NCBI GenBank assembly: GCA_903879995.1
Contig: CAIRNW010000248.1
Location: 1 to 5,773, forward strand
From: an uncultured Bacteroidota bacterium
Lineage (GTDB): Bacteria; Bacteroidota; Bacteroidia; Chitinophagales; Chitinophagaceae
Reading direction: 5' to 3'
DNA length: 5,773 nt
The position numbers and the translations under genes are program-made. This document shows positions 1 through 5,773 of the stretch, piece by piece. Within the stretch, counting starts at the first letter, position 1; each line of letters starts with the position of its first letter. The notes under the pieces are model-generated. The model saw only the letters and a program-made list of their open reading frames with translations, had not been told where the DNA came from and made no database searches.

Positions 1-2273
1 GGTGTATTAATAATACTCAAATCACGCGCACCCATGAGTGAGAACTGTAATGTACGAGGAATGGGAGTTGCCGTCAATGTCAAACAATCCACAGTAGAGC
101 GAAGTGTTTTAATTTTTTCTTTGTGTGCCACTCCAAATTTTTGTTCTTCATCCACCACCAATAACCCTAGGTCCTTAAACACCGTTTCTTTTCCCAAAAG
201 CCCATGCGTACCAATAATGATATCAATTTTTCCTTCTGCCAATTTTTGAAGGGTTTCCTTTTTTTGTTTGGCAGATTTAAATCGGTTGAGATAATCTACA
301 GTTACCGGAAAATCCTTGAGTCTCTCTTTAAATGTTTTATAGTGCTGAAAAGCAAGAATAGTGGTAGGCACCAATACAGCCGCTTGCTTTCCATCCACAC
401 AGGTTTTGAAAGCAGCGCGGATGGCTACCTCAGTTTTTCCAAATCCAACATCACCACAAACCAATCGGTCCATGGGTGAGGAAGATTCCATATCCTTTTT
501 CACATCGGCAGTAGCCTTACTCTGATCGGGTGTATCCTCGTAAATAAAGGAAGCTTCTAACTCGGTTTGTAAATAATTATCGGGCGCATGTGCAAATCCT
601 TGTTGTGCTTTACGAGTGGCATAGAGTTTAATCAGATCAAATGCAATCTCCTTAACCTTAGACTTTGTTTTTTCTTTCAAGCGGTTCCATACATCACTAC
701 CCAACTTATTCACTTTGGGTACCGCCCCCTCCTTACCAGAATACTTTGCAATTTTATGGAGGCTGCTGATATTCACATAAAGAATATCCGAGTCCTTATA
801 TACTAACCGTACGGCCTCTTGCAACCTTCCATTCACTTCAATTTTCTGCAATCCACTAAACACCCCCACTCCATGATCAATATGAGTGACAAAATCCCCA
901 GGCTGTAGTTCACGCAGCGTACGTAAGGTGAGCGCTTTGTTTTTATTATAAGCTTGTTTGACTTTGTATTTGTGGTAACGCTGAAAAATTTGGTGATCGG
1001 TAAAACAAACCCGTTTTAAATCATGATCAATAAATCCCGCTTGAATAGCATGCGCTACGGGCTCAAAAACAATATTGGCTTTGAGATCATCAAAAATGGT
1101 TTGTAGTCTTTCCAGCTGTCTGGGGTTCTCAGAAAAAATATAAATACTATACTGCTTGGAAGCCCAATTCCTAAGATCATTAATTAATAAATCAAAATTG
1201 CGATTGAACGAGGGTTGTTCTTTGGTAGCAAACTCCAGCTCCAATAACAAACTATGTCCCGGTAATGTAGCTCCCGGTCCAAATGAAACTAAATTTGCAG
1301 CAAGTAAAGATTCCCGCATTGATTGGGGTTCTACCAAATCTGTTTCCTGCACCTCTTTTTTTGACCAACGTTCATCACCCTCCGCATCTTCCTTAATTGG
1401 TATTCCCGGTTTTAGATTCAAGAAAGTTGTAAAGCTTTCCCAGGTGTCTTCCAACCGATCTACGCAAATAGAATAATCCTGTACCCATACTACGGTATTG
1501 GTAGGCAGAAATTTCAACAAAGAGATACCTGGACCGCTGGCCATGGATTGATCCATGCGAGGGATTACAGACACATGCGTTAACTTTCTTTCACTAAGCT
1601 GTGTTTCCGGATCAATCAATCGAATCGATTCAATTTCATTGCCAAATAACTCAATTCGGTATGGCTTGTCATTACCGATGGAATAAATATCCAAGATTCC
1701 ACCCCGCATGGCAAATTGCCCTGGTTCATATACAAAATCGCTACGCTCAAAATTATATTCACTCAGCTTGAGCAACAGTGCAGGTACATCCAGGGTTGCG
1801 CCCACACTGAGTTCAATTAACCGATCGGCATAAGCAGCGGGTCCTACTACTTTTTCCAGCAAAGCCTCTGGATAAGTAACCAATACTTTTTTTCTTAGCT
1901 CTCCAGCACTTGCTTCTTTCTTTGAAAGACGCGTTAAGGCTTCCGTACGAAGCATCACATGCGAAGGATTCAGCAACCGAAAGTTCTTACTGTTTTTATA
2001 AGAAGAAGGGAAATAAAATAGATCGAGTGCCTCCGTTATACTTTCAAGTGTATTATGGAAATAGGCAGCCTCCTCCGCATCATTGCAAATTATCAAATGA
2101 TTTATTTGCGATAAGGAAGGGGATAATAAAGAAGCACCCACTAAAAAAGCAGGAGCAGATCCAACCAAACCGGTCAACTGTGTTTCTTGGGGAGCGGGCA
2201 ATAAAATCCTGTCCGCCAACTGATAAAGGCGGGGGTCTTGCTGTACTTTATTCAACAGGTCCTTGGCACTCAT
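1..2273 (-). CDS. mfd: Transcription-repair coupling factor Mfd (5' two-thirds; C-terminus outside window)
   Basis: Mfd is a cytoplasmic ATP-driven DNA translocase that removes RNA polymerase stalled at lesions and recruits UvrA for nucleotide excision repair. The minus-strand frame is open for 757 codons from ATG 2273 to the left edge, with no stop or frameshift in the stretches I checked. Residues about 1-320 are the UvrB-like module, with EPGQFAMRGG at 183-192. By alignment from memory, R190, R206 and F210 match the E. coli UvrA-contact residues R165, R181 and F185. The RNA-polymerase-interacting CarD-like domain starts near 455 (PGDFVTHIDHGVGVFSG from 458). The first helicase lobe has Walker A GDVGFGKTE at 607-615 (K613), DEEQ at 708-711, and then TATPIPRT. 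The second lobe, translocation motif and domain 7 are missing only because the window ends; the family is about 1100-1150 aa. ATG 2273 is the first start after an in-frame TAA at 2310-2312. The call is near certain. Confidence 0.97.
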   Translation of the reverse strand, partial: MSAKDLLNKVQQDPRLYQLADRILLPAPQETQLTGLVGSAPAFLVGASLLSPSLSQINHLIICNDAEEAAYFHNTLESITEALDLFYFPSSYKNSKNFRLLNPSHVMLRTEALTRLSKKEASAGELRKKVLVTYPEALLEKVVGPAAYADRLIELSVGATLDVPALLLKLSEYNFERSDFVYEPGQFAMRGGILDIYSIGNDKPYRIELFGNEIESIRLIDPETQLSERKLTHVSVIPRMDQSMASGPGISLLKFLPTNTVVWVQDYSICVDRLEDTWESFTTFLNLKPGIPIKEDAEGDERWSKKEVQETDLVEPQSMRESLLAANLVSFGPGATLPGHSLLLELEFATKEQPSFNRNFDLLINDLRNWASKQYSIYIFSENPRQLERLQTIFDDLKANIVFEPVAHAIQAGFIDHDLKRVCFTDHQIFQRYHKYKVKQAYNKNKALTLRTLRELQPGDFVTHIDHGVGVFSGLQKIEVNGRLQEAVRLVYKDSDILYVNISSLHKIAKYSGKEGAVPKVNKLGSDVWNRLKEKTKSKVKEIAFDLIKLYATRKAQQGFAHAPDNYLQTELEASFIYEDTPDQSKATADVKKDMESSSPMDRLVCGDVGFGKTEVAIRAAFKTCVDGKQAAVLVPTTILAFQHYKTFKERLKDFPVTVDYLNRFKSAKQKKETLQKLAEGKIDIIIGTHGLLGKETVFKDLGLLVVDEEQKFGVAHKEKIKTLRSTVDCLTLTATPIPRTLQFSLMGARDLSIINT

Positions 2274-2283
2274 TTCCGCGCCG

Positions 2284-2291
2284 CAAAGATA
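2284..2291 (-). promoter_or_regulatory. Bacteroidota-type -7 box of mfd
   Basis: On the minus strand this reads TATCTTTG, an exact match to the Bacteroidota housekeeping -7 consensus TAnnTTTG. Only 10 nt separate it from the mfd ATG at 2273, so the transcript would have a leader of a few nucleotides and no room for a Shine-Dalgarno site. Very short leaders behind this box are common in the phylum. I see no clear TTG -33 element at the usual 17-23 bp spacing. The match and position are seen directly; promoter activity is inferred. Confidence 0.6.
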
Positions 2292-2305
2292 ACGCCAAAT
2301 TGTGT

Positions 2306-2313
2306 TAACTTAG
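2306..2313 (+). promoter_or_regulatory. Weak candidate -7 box for the reductase gene
   Basis: TAACTTAG differs from the TAnnTTTG consensus at one of its six fixed positions and lies 8 nt before ATG 2322, a spacing like that of the mfd box on the other strand. There is no obvious -33 TTG. Upstream sequence must come from within 48 bp or from inside the start of mfd, so a compact promoter is expected here, but this site is a suggestion only. Confidence 0.25.
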
Positions 2314-2321
2314 GTATCACT

Positions 2322-3041
2322 ATGGCACTGCAACCTTGGATAACCGGAACCGTGATCCGTATTGCTGATCACACCCCGACCACCCGTCAATTTTGGATTG
2401 AAGTGCCCTACTTACCGGCATTTGATTTCAAGCCCGGACAATTTGTAACACTGGATCTACCCATACACGAAAAACCCAATAAACGTTGGCGCAGTTATTC
2501 AATTGCCTCCAGACCGGATGGAACCAATGTGTTTGAGTTGATTATTGTGAAAGTAGAGAACGGGGCGGGTACCACTTATTTATTCGATCAGGTGAGCGTC
2601 GGCTCTACCTTGACCTTACGAGGTCCGCAGGGTGTTTTTGTATTACCTGAACATCTCGAGGATGATTTGTTTTTGATTTGTACCGGCACCGGCATTGCCC
2701 CTTTTCGAAGCATGGTCACACATCTTTGGAAACATCAAATTCACACAGGTGCCGTTCATCTGGTGTTTGGATGCCGAAAAAAAGAAGACCTTCTTTACTT
2801 TGATGAGCTCACACAGCTTCAACAAGAGAATTCCTCCTTTCATTATCATCCTGTTTTATCCCGCGAAAGCTGGGAGGGAAAATCGGGCTATGTACATGCC
2901 GTCTATGAAGCACTATGCGAACAAAAGCAACCTGCCCATTTTTTACTATGTGGCTGGAAAAATATGATTGACGAAGCTTATGCACGCATTCAGGCGATGG
3001 GCTACGACAAAAAAAGTATTCACCGGGAGATTTACGGCTAA
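2322..3041 (+). CDS. Stand-alone ferredoxin-NADP+ reductase family flavoprotein (FAD/NAD(P)H oxidoreductase), 239 aa
   Basis: This is a cytoplasmic flavoprotein expected to move electrons between NAD(P)H and a one-electron carrier such as ferredoxin or flavodoxin through FAD. Residues 1-about 108 form the FAD-binding beta-barrel, with KPGQFVTLDLP at 37-47, the RxYS motif RSYS at 57-60 and GPQG at 101-104. The rest is the NAD(P)-binding lobe, with GTGIAPFRSM at 122-131, a VFGCRKKEDLLYF segment at 148-160 and LCGWKNMID at 209-217. The protein ends in REIYG without an aromatic terminal residue. There is no 2Fe-2S domain, signal peptide or membrane segment. The reading frame continues upstream to an ATG at 2238 inside mfd, but the recognisable family N-terminus begins at ATG 2322, so I chose that. 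The Shine-Dalgarno sequence is weak or absent. The partner and the NADH/NADPH preference cannot be read from the sequence; phenol hydroxylase- or Hcr-type reductase components are relatives. Family assignment is firm, exact function is not. Confidence 0.88.
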   Translation: MALQPWITGTVIRIADHTPTTRQFWIEVPYLPAFDFKPGQFVTLDLPIHEKPNKRWRSYSIASRPDGTNVFELIIVKVENGAGTTYLFDQVSVGSTLTLRGPQGVFVLPEHLEDDLFLICTGTGIAPFRSMVTHLWKHQIHTGAVHLVFGCRKKEDLLYFDELTQLQQENSSFHYHPVLSRESWEGKSGYVHAVYEALCEQKQPAHFLLCGWKNMIDEAYARIQAMGYDKKSIHREIYG

Positions 3042-3082
3042 TACTTTCTGTAATCTGCTTTTACAATTGGCAATTCGAGACT

Positions 3083-3090
3083 TACCTTTG
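3083..3090 (+). promoter_or_regulatory. Bacteroidota-type -7 box upstream of the tryptophanase gene
   Basis: TACCTTTG matches TAnnTTTG exactly and lies 35 nt before ATG 3126. Transcription would start near 3095-3098, giving a leader of roughly 30 nt. No TTG sits at the usual -33 spacing; the nearest, at 3067-3069, is too close (13 bp). The last four bases of the box are also the first bases of the palindrome at 3087-3116. The site suggests that the lyase can be transcribed independently of the reductase 84 bp upstream. Confidence 0.45.
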
Positions 3091-3116
3091 AGCACCGATT
3101 CAAATCGGTACTCAAA
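3087..3116. promoter_or_regulatory. 30-bp palindrome (operator, leader hairpin or intergenic terminator) before the tryptophanase gene
   Basis: The arms are TTTGAGcACCGATT and AATCGGTaCTCAAA. Fourteen positions pair with one C/A mismatch and almost no spacer, and the inner ACCGATT/AATCGGT part is perfect. It starts inside the candidate -7 box, covers the predicted transcription start and ends 9 nt before ATG 3126. That position suits a repressor operator or a 5'-leader hairpin. It could instead end transcripts of the reductase gene, but no T-run follows on either strand, which weakens that reading. The symmetry is seen directly; the role is inferred. Confidence 0.5.
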
Positions 3117-3125
3117 TAACTTGCC

Positions 3126-4502
3126 ATGGCCATTAAGACTATCATTGAACCTTTTCGGATCAAATCAGTAGAACCCATTTATTTCAATACACGCGCTGAG
3201 CGTGAAGTAATTTTAGAAAAAGCAGACTTCAATGTATTTGGTATCGCATCTCGCGATGTATTGATTGACCTGCTTACCGATAGTGGTACTTCAGCAATGA
3301 GTAGTCGCCAATGGGGTGGTATTATGGAAGGCGATGAATCCTATGCCGGAAGTCCCAGCTTTTATCGTTTTGAGTCCATGGTCAAGCGTATTACAGGTAT
3401 GCAGTATGTGATCCCAACGCACCAGGGCAGAGCTTCTGAAAAAATATTATTTGCAGCCGTTGGAGGCAAGGGTAAAACCATTATCAGTAATACACTTTTT
3501 GATACGACCCGCGCTAATATTGAATTTTCAGGTGCCACAGGAATTGATTTACTCTGTGCCGAGGGAAAAGATCCCTTAAAAGCAGCTCCTTTCAAGGGAA
3601 ATATGGATGTGGAGGACCTGGAACCTACCATTCAAAAAGTTGGGGCTGCTAATATCCCGATGGTGATGATGACCGTAACCAACAATTCAGGAGGAGGTCA
3701 ACCAGTCAGCATGGCTAACATGAAAGCGGCAGCTGCCATTTGTAAAAAACATAAGATTCCATTTTTCATAGACTGTTGCCGGTTTGCCGAAAATGCTTAC
3801 TTCATTAAAAAGAGAGAAGCCGGCTACGAAAACAGAAGTATTGAATCCATTGCACAAGAAATGTTCTCCCTGGCAGATGGTTGTAGTATGAGTGCAAAAA
3901 AAGATGCTTTTGCCAATATCGGAGGGTTCTTAGCACTCAATGACAGTAAACTTGCACTCGAGTGTAGAAACCTTTTGATTATCACTGAAGGTTTCCCTAC
4001 CTATGGCGGCTTGGCAGGTCGTGATCTGGAAGCCATTGCCATTGGACTCGAAGAAGTGATGGAGGAAAGTTATTTACAATATCGTATCCGTAGCATGGAA
4101 TACCTGACCGAGAAATTAGCAGCTGCGGGTGTTCCCGTGATGCAGCCCGCCGGAGGCCATGCAGTTTACCTGGATGCAAAAACATTCTTACCTCACGTAC
4201 CCTCCTCTCAATATCCAGGACAATCATTGGTTTGCGCCTTGTATGTGGAGGGAGGAATTCGCGCGGTTGAAATTGGATCGTTGATGTTTGGTAAATATGA
4301 CGAACAACATCAATTAATTCCTGCCACCCTGGAATTAGTGCGCTTGGCTATTCCACGCCGCGTGTATACACAAAGCCATATTGATTACGTAGCAGAAGTA
4401 ATTATCGAGGTGTATAAAAAAAGAGACGAACTAAAAGGACTTCAGATTTTGGAAGAAGCCCCCTTACTTCGTCACTTTACTGCTAAGCTAAAGCCCGTAT
4501 AA
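3126..4502 (+). CDS. tnaA: Tryptophanase (tryptophan indole-lyase), PLP-dependent beta-eliminating lyase, 458 aa
   Basis: The enzyme is expected to convert L-tryptophan to indole, pyruvate and ammonia in the cytoplasm as a K+-activated tetramer. The protein is full length and starts with the family's EPFRIKSVEP block (8-17). Motifs in order are LLTDSGT (49-55), GDESYAGS (69-76), PTHQGR (97-102), NNSGGGQPVSMANM (186-199), DCCRFAENAYF (216-226), MSAKKDA (255-261) with K259 as the predicted PLP lysine, EGFPTYGGLAGRD (288-300) and IPRRVYT (409-415). It ends LRHFTAKLKPV. Much of the body resembles tyrosine phenol-lyase, but three positions that separate the two enzymes are of tryptophanase type: D126 (E. 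coli D137, Thr in the phenol-lyase), I383 (E. coli I394, Arg) and H450 (E. coli H463, Phe). These equivalences are from memory. Asp216 and Arg219 flank an unusual Cys-Cys where E. coli has Ser-Ala. No tnaC-like leader peptide or Shine-Dalgarno site precedes ATG 3126. Family membership is near certain; substrate is likely but not proven. Confidence 0.9.
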   Translation: MAIKTIIEPFRIKSVEPIYFNTRAEREVILEKADFNVFGIASRDVLIDLLTDSGTSAMSSRQWGGIMEGDESYAGSPSFYRFESMVKRITGMQYVIPTHQGRASEKILFAAVGGKGKTIISNTLFDTTRANIEFSGATGIDLLCAEGKDPLKAAPFKGNMDVEDLEPTIQKVGAANIPMVMMTVTNNSGGGQPVSMANMKAAAAICKKHKIPFFIDCCRFAENAYFIKKREAGYENRSIESIAQEMFSLADGCSMSAKKDAFANIGGFLALNDSKLALECRNLLIITEGFPTYGGLAGRDLEAIAIGLEEVMEESYLQYRIRSMEYLTEKLAAAGVPVMQPAGGHAVYLDAKTFLPHVPSSQYPGQSLVCALYVEGGIRAVEIGSLMFGKYDEQHQLIPATLELVRLAIPRRVYTQSHIDYVAEVIIEVYKKRDELKGLQILEEAPLLRHFTAKLKPV

Positions 4503-4510
4503 AACGGGTT
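4492..4510. terminator. Bidirectional hairpin over the convergent stop codons
   Basis: AGCCCGT pairs with ACGGGTT around a 5-nt ATAAA loop, giving seven pairs including one G-T. The TAA of the lyase gene (4500-4502) lies in the loop, and the TAA of the minus-strand SLBB gene (4509-4511) starts in the outer arm. Only 6 bp separate the two coding regions, so any terminator for either gene must be here or inside the opposite gene. The T-tracts are poor in both directions, so this is at most a weak bidirectional terminator. Confidence 0.45.
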
Positions 4511-5773
4511 ATTTAGTAGCCGTTATCAATACCGCCATCGTAGTTCCTACGGCAAGTATTTTGCTGAATACATTATCCCAGTTCACTTTTTTGTCCTCAC
4601 CACCTTTTACTTTCTCTTCTTTGTTAGTAAGCGAAACAATTGCACCAGGCTTCACCGTAGGATACTTTCTGAAGAACAAGAAAATATTACGTGTTCCTTT
4701 CACACTTCCATCCGGATAAGAAACTGTTACGCTTGATTTGTCAGCTTTACGAGAAAATCCACCAGCATATTCCCTAATGTACCAACGAGAAGAACGTGAG
4801 GTTGTATAAATGAAACTAGAAACATCATTAATTGATTTTTGATCTAAGCGCACACCAGCGGTAAGCAAATCAGCCTGTCTGGTACCTCGAATTCGTATTC
4901 CAATTGTATTCTGATAAGCAGGAATATTAATAATATCGCCAGCAAGAAGTACCGGATCAAATTTGCTAGAGCCTTCACGCTGAAGCGCCTTCTTTAAATC
5001 AATACCAATTGACCCTTTTGCTCCAGAAACTCTTGTAAGCACTGCATGACGTTGATCTGCTAATGGGTTCAGACCTCCAGCTTGTTTAATTATTTCAGAA
5101 AGATTAATTTGATCTGCTGCTAGTGCATATAGTCCCGGGTATCTTACTTCTCCTAATAATTGAACAGTACGATTCAAGTTGAAGAGCGGCAAATCGCGGA
5201 CCACAACCTTATCAAAAGGCATTAAGTTGAAAGTTGTATTGGGCGCTATTACATTATAAGATGCATCCATCTCCAACTCAAAACGTGTATACCCAGCTCC
5301 ATTCTCACCATACCCCAATCTAAAAACATCAACACGGTTCAAAGCGGCAGATTGCTTGAAGCCTCCTCCTAGTCTGATGAGGTCAGCAATACTGAGTGAA
5401 GGATTGTAAGGTGTGGTTAAGGTGTCATTAACTGCACCTCCAAGTGACACTGTAGAGCCAAGGACAAATGTTCTTTTGTCAAATACAATTAATTTATCTC
5501 CAGCCTTCAGTTCTGCACTTCCGGGATTTGTTAAGTCAATTGGAAAATACTCAACCTTTTCTGGCTGCATGATATCTCTACGAATGATTTGTGCCTTTTC
5601 TAATGCAGTGGGTAGTAGTCCACCTGCTAGCTGTACGGCATCACTTACCAATATTTTATCGTTGATCGCCAACATTCGTTTTACAGGAAGACGTACAGCA
5701 CCATCAACTTCAACCATCTCCTGGTTTGCATAAAAAACTTTATTGTACACCTGCACGCGATCACGTGGCTCTA
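4509..5773 (-). CDS. Multi-SLBB polysaccharide export protein (Wza/GumB class), C-terminal 420 residues; 5' end outside window
   Basis: This is probably the outer-membrane or periplasm-spanning export component of an exopolysaccharide or capsule system. The minus-strand frame is open to the right edge and begins EPRDRVQVYNK, which reads as the end of a preceding domain, so the true start lies further right. The GTG at 5756 is an internal valine, taken here as residue 1. Four tandem units follow, each a beta-grasp SLBB segment ending in a hydrophobic strand after a Gly/Asp turn. The SLBB segments lie at about 15-62, 103-150, 197-245 (LLGEVRYPGLYAL, the clearest match) and 287-355 (degenerate). 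The closing strands are LKAGDKLIVF (83-92), LMPFDKVVVRD (178-188), LLAGDIINIP (270-279) and VKPGAIVSL (368-376). A Lys/Glu-rich linker (379-390) leads to a probable membrane helix at about 396-414. The N-terminal Poly_export domain and signal peptide are not in view. It converges with the lyase gene, so partner genes should lie to the right. Confidence 0.85.
   Translation of the reverse strand, partial: EPRDRVQVYNKVFYANQEMVEVDGAVRLPVKRMLAINDKILVSDAVQLAGGLLPTALEKAQIIRRDIMQPEKVEYFPIDLTNPGSAELKAGDKLIVFDKRTFVLGSTVSLGGAVNDTLTTPYNPSLSIADLIRLGGGFKQSAALNRVDVFRLGYGENGAGYTRFELEMDASYNVIAPNTTFNLMPFDKVVVRDLPLFNLNRTVQLLGEVRYPGLYALAADQINLSEIIKQAGGLNPLADQRHAVLTRVSGAKGSIGIDLKKALQREGSSKFDPVLLAGDIINIPAYQNTIGIRIRGTRQADLLTAGVRLDQKSINDVSSFIYTTSRSSRWYIREYAGGFSRKADKSSVTVSYPDGSVKGTRNIFLFFRKYPTVKPGAIVSLTNKEEKVKGGEDKKVNWDNVFSKILAVGTTMAVLITATK

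Noticed and set aside
275..283. AAATCGGT in mfd resembling a half-site of the lyase promoter palindrome
   Set aside because: It lies within conserved coding sequence, has no partner arm and is short enough to occur by chance.
1156..1476. A 106-codon plus-strand open frame opposite the middle of mfd
   Set aside because: The mfd frame on the minus strand is intact and recognisable here; the plus-strand product looks like a shadow translation.
1910..2308. A 132-codon plus-strand open frame opposite the start of mfd
   Set aside because: It is antisense to a clearly conserved mfd region, has a low-complexity Lys/Pro/Ser composition and matches no family I recognise.
2238..2321. An earlier ATG start (2238) for the reductase, adding 28 residues
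   Set aside because: The extra segment lies largely inside the mfd coding region on the other strand and does not resemble the family; the recognisable N-terminus begins at ATG 2322.
3065..3075. Short inverted repeat AATTG-G-CAATT before the lyase promoter
   Set aside because: Five-base AT-rich arms with a single-base centre are expected by chance in such spacers; I give it no function.
3042..3125. A TnaC-like regulatory leader peptide upstream of the tryptophanase gene
   Set aside because: No ATG-initiated small reading frame with a Trp codon is present in the 84-bp spacer, so the E. coli type of tryptophan-induced control is not visible.
5413..5733. A 106-codon plus-strand open frame opposite the SLBB gene
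   Set aside because: The minus-strand frame carries the repeated SLBB pattern; the plus-strand product shows no motif and is best explained as a shadow.
5754..5756. GTG as the start codon of the SLBB protein
   Set aside because: The frame stays open upstream to the window edge and the preceding residues E-P-R-D-R continue a typical export-protein strand, so the codon is internal and the gene is truncated by the window.

Overview
The window looks like ordinary chromosomal DNA from a member of the Bacteroidota, possibly a Chitinophagaceae-type organism. The evidence is moderately AT-rich DNA, start codons without convincing Shine-Dalgarno sequences, exact copies of the Bacteroidota -7 promoter box (TAnnTTTG) just upstream of two genes, and protein sequences that resemble that phylum. 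The genus is a guess from memory of protein style; no search was possible. There is no sign of a mobile element, CRISPR array, rRNA or tRNA.

Layout, left to right. (1) Positions 1-2273, minus strand: the first 757 codons of mfd, the transcription-repair coupling factor. It is uninterrupted and leaves the window at the left edge. (2) Positions 2274-2321: a 48-bp divergent intergenic region with an exact -7 box for mfd and a weaker candidate for the gene to the right. (3) Positions 2322-3041, plus strand: a stand-alone FAD/NAD(P)H oxidoreductase of the ferredoxin-NADP+ reductase superfamily, 239 aa. (4) Positions 3042-3125: a spacer with an exact -7 box that runs into a 30-bp near-perfect palindrome. 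(5) Positions 3126-4502, plus strand: a PLP-dependent beta-eliminating lyase. The body resembles tyrosine phenol-lyase, but the specificity residues are those of tryptophanase (tnaA). (6) Positions 4499-4508: the stop codons of two convergent genes, 6 bp apart and covered by one small hairpin. (7) Positions 4509-5773, minus strand: the C-terminal 420 residues of a multi-SLBB polysaccharide export protein (Wza/GumB class) ending in a probable membrane helix. Its 5' end lies beyond the right edge.

The four genes do not form one pathway. DNA repair, a small redox enzyme, tryptophan breakdown and polysaccharide export sit side by side. Only the reductase and the lyase are co-directional and could share a transcript. 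The SLBB gene probably marks the end of an exopolysaccharide or capsule locus lying to the right. I found no previously undescribed system. The most useful points are the palindrome at the lyase promoter, the mixed tryptophanase/tyrosine phenol-lyase signature, and the repeat structure of the SLBB protein.
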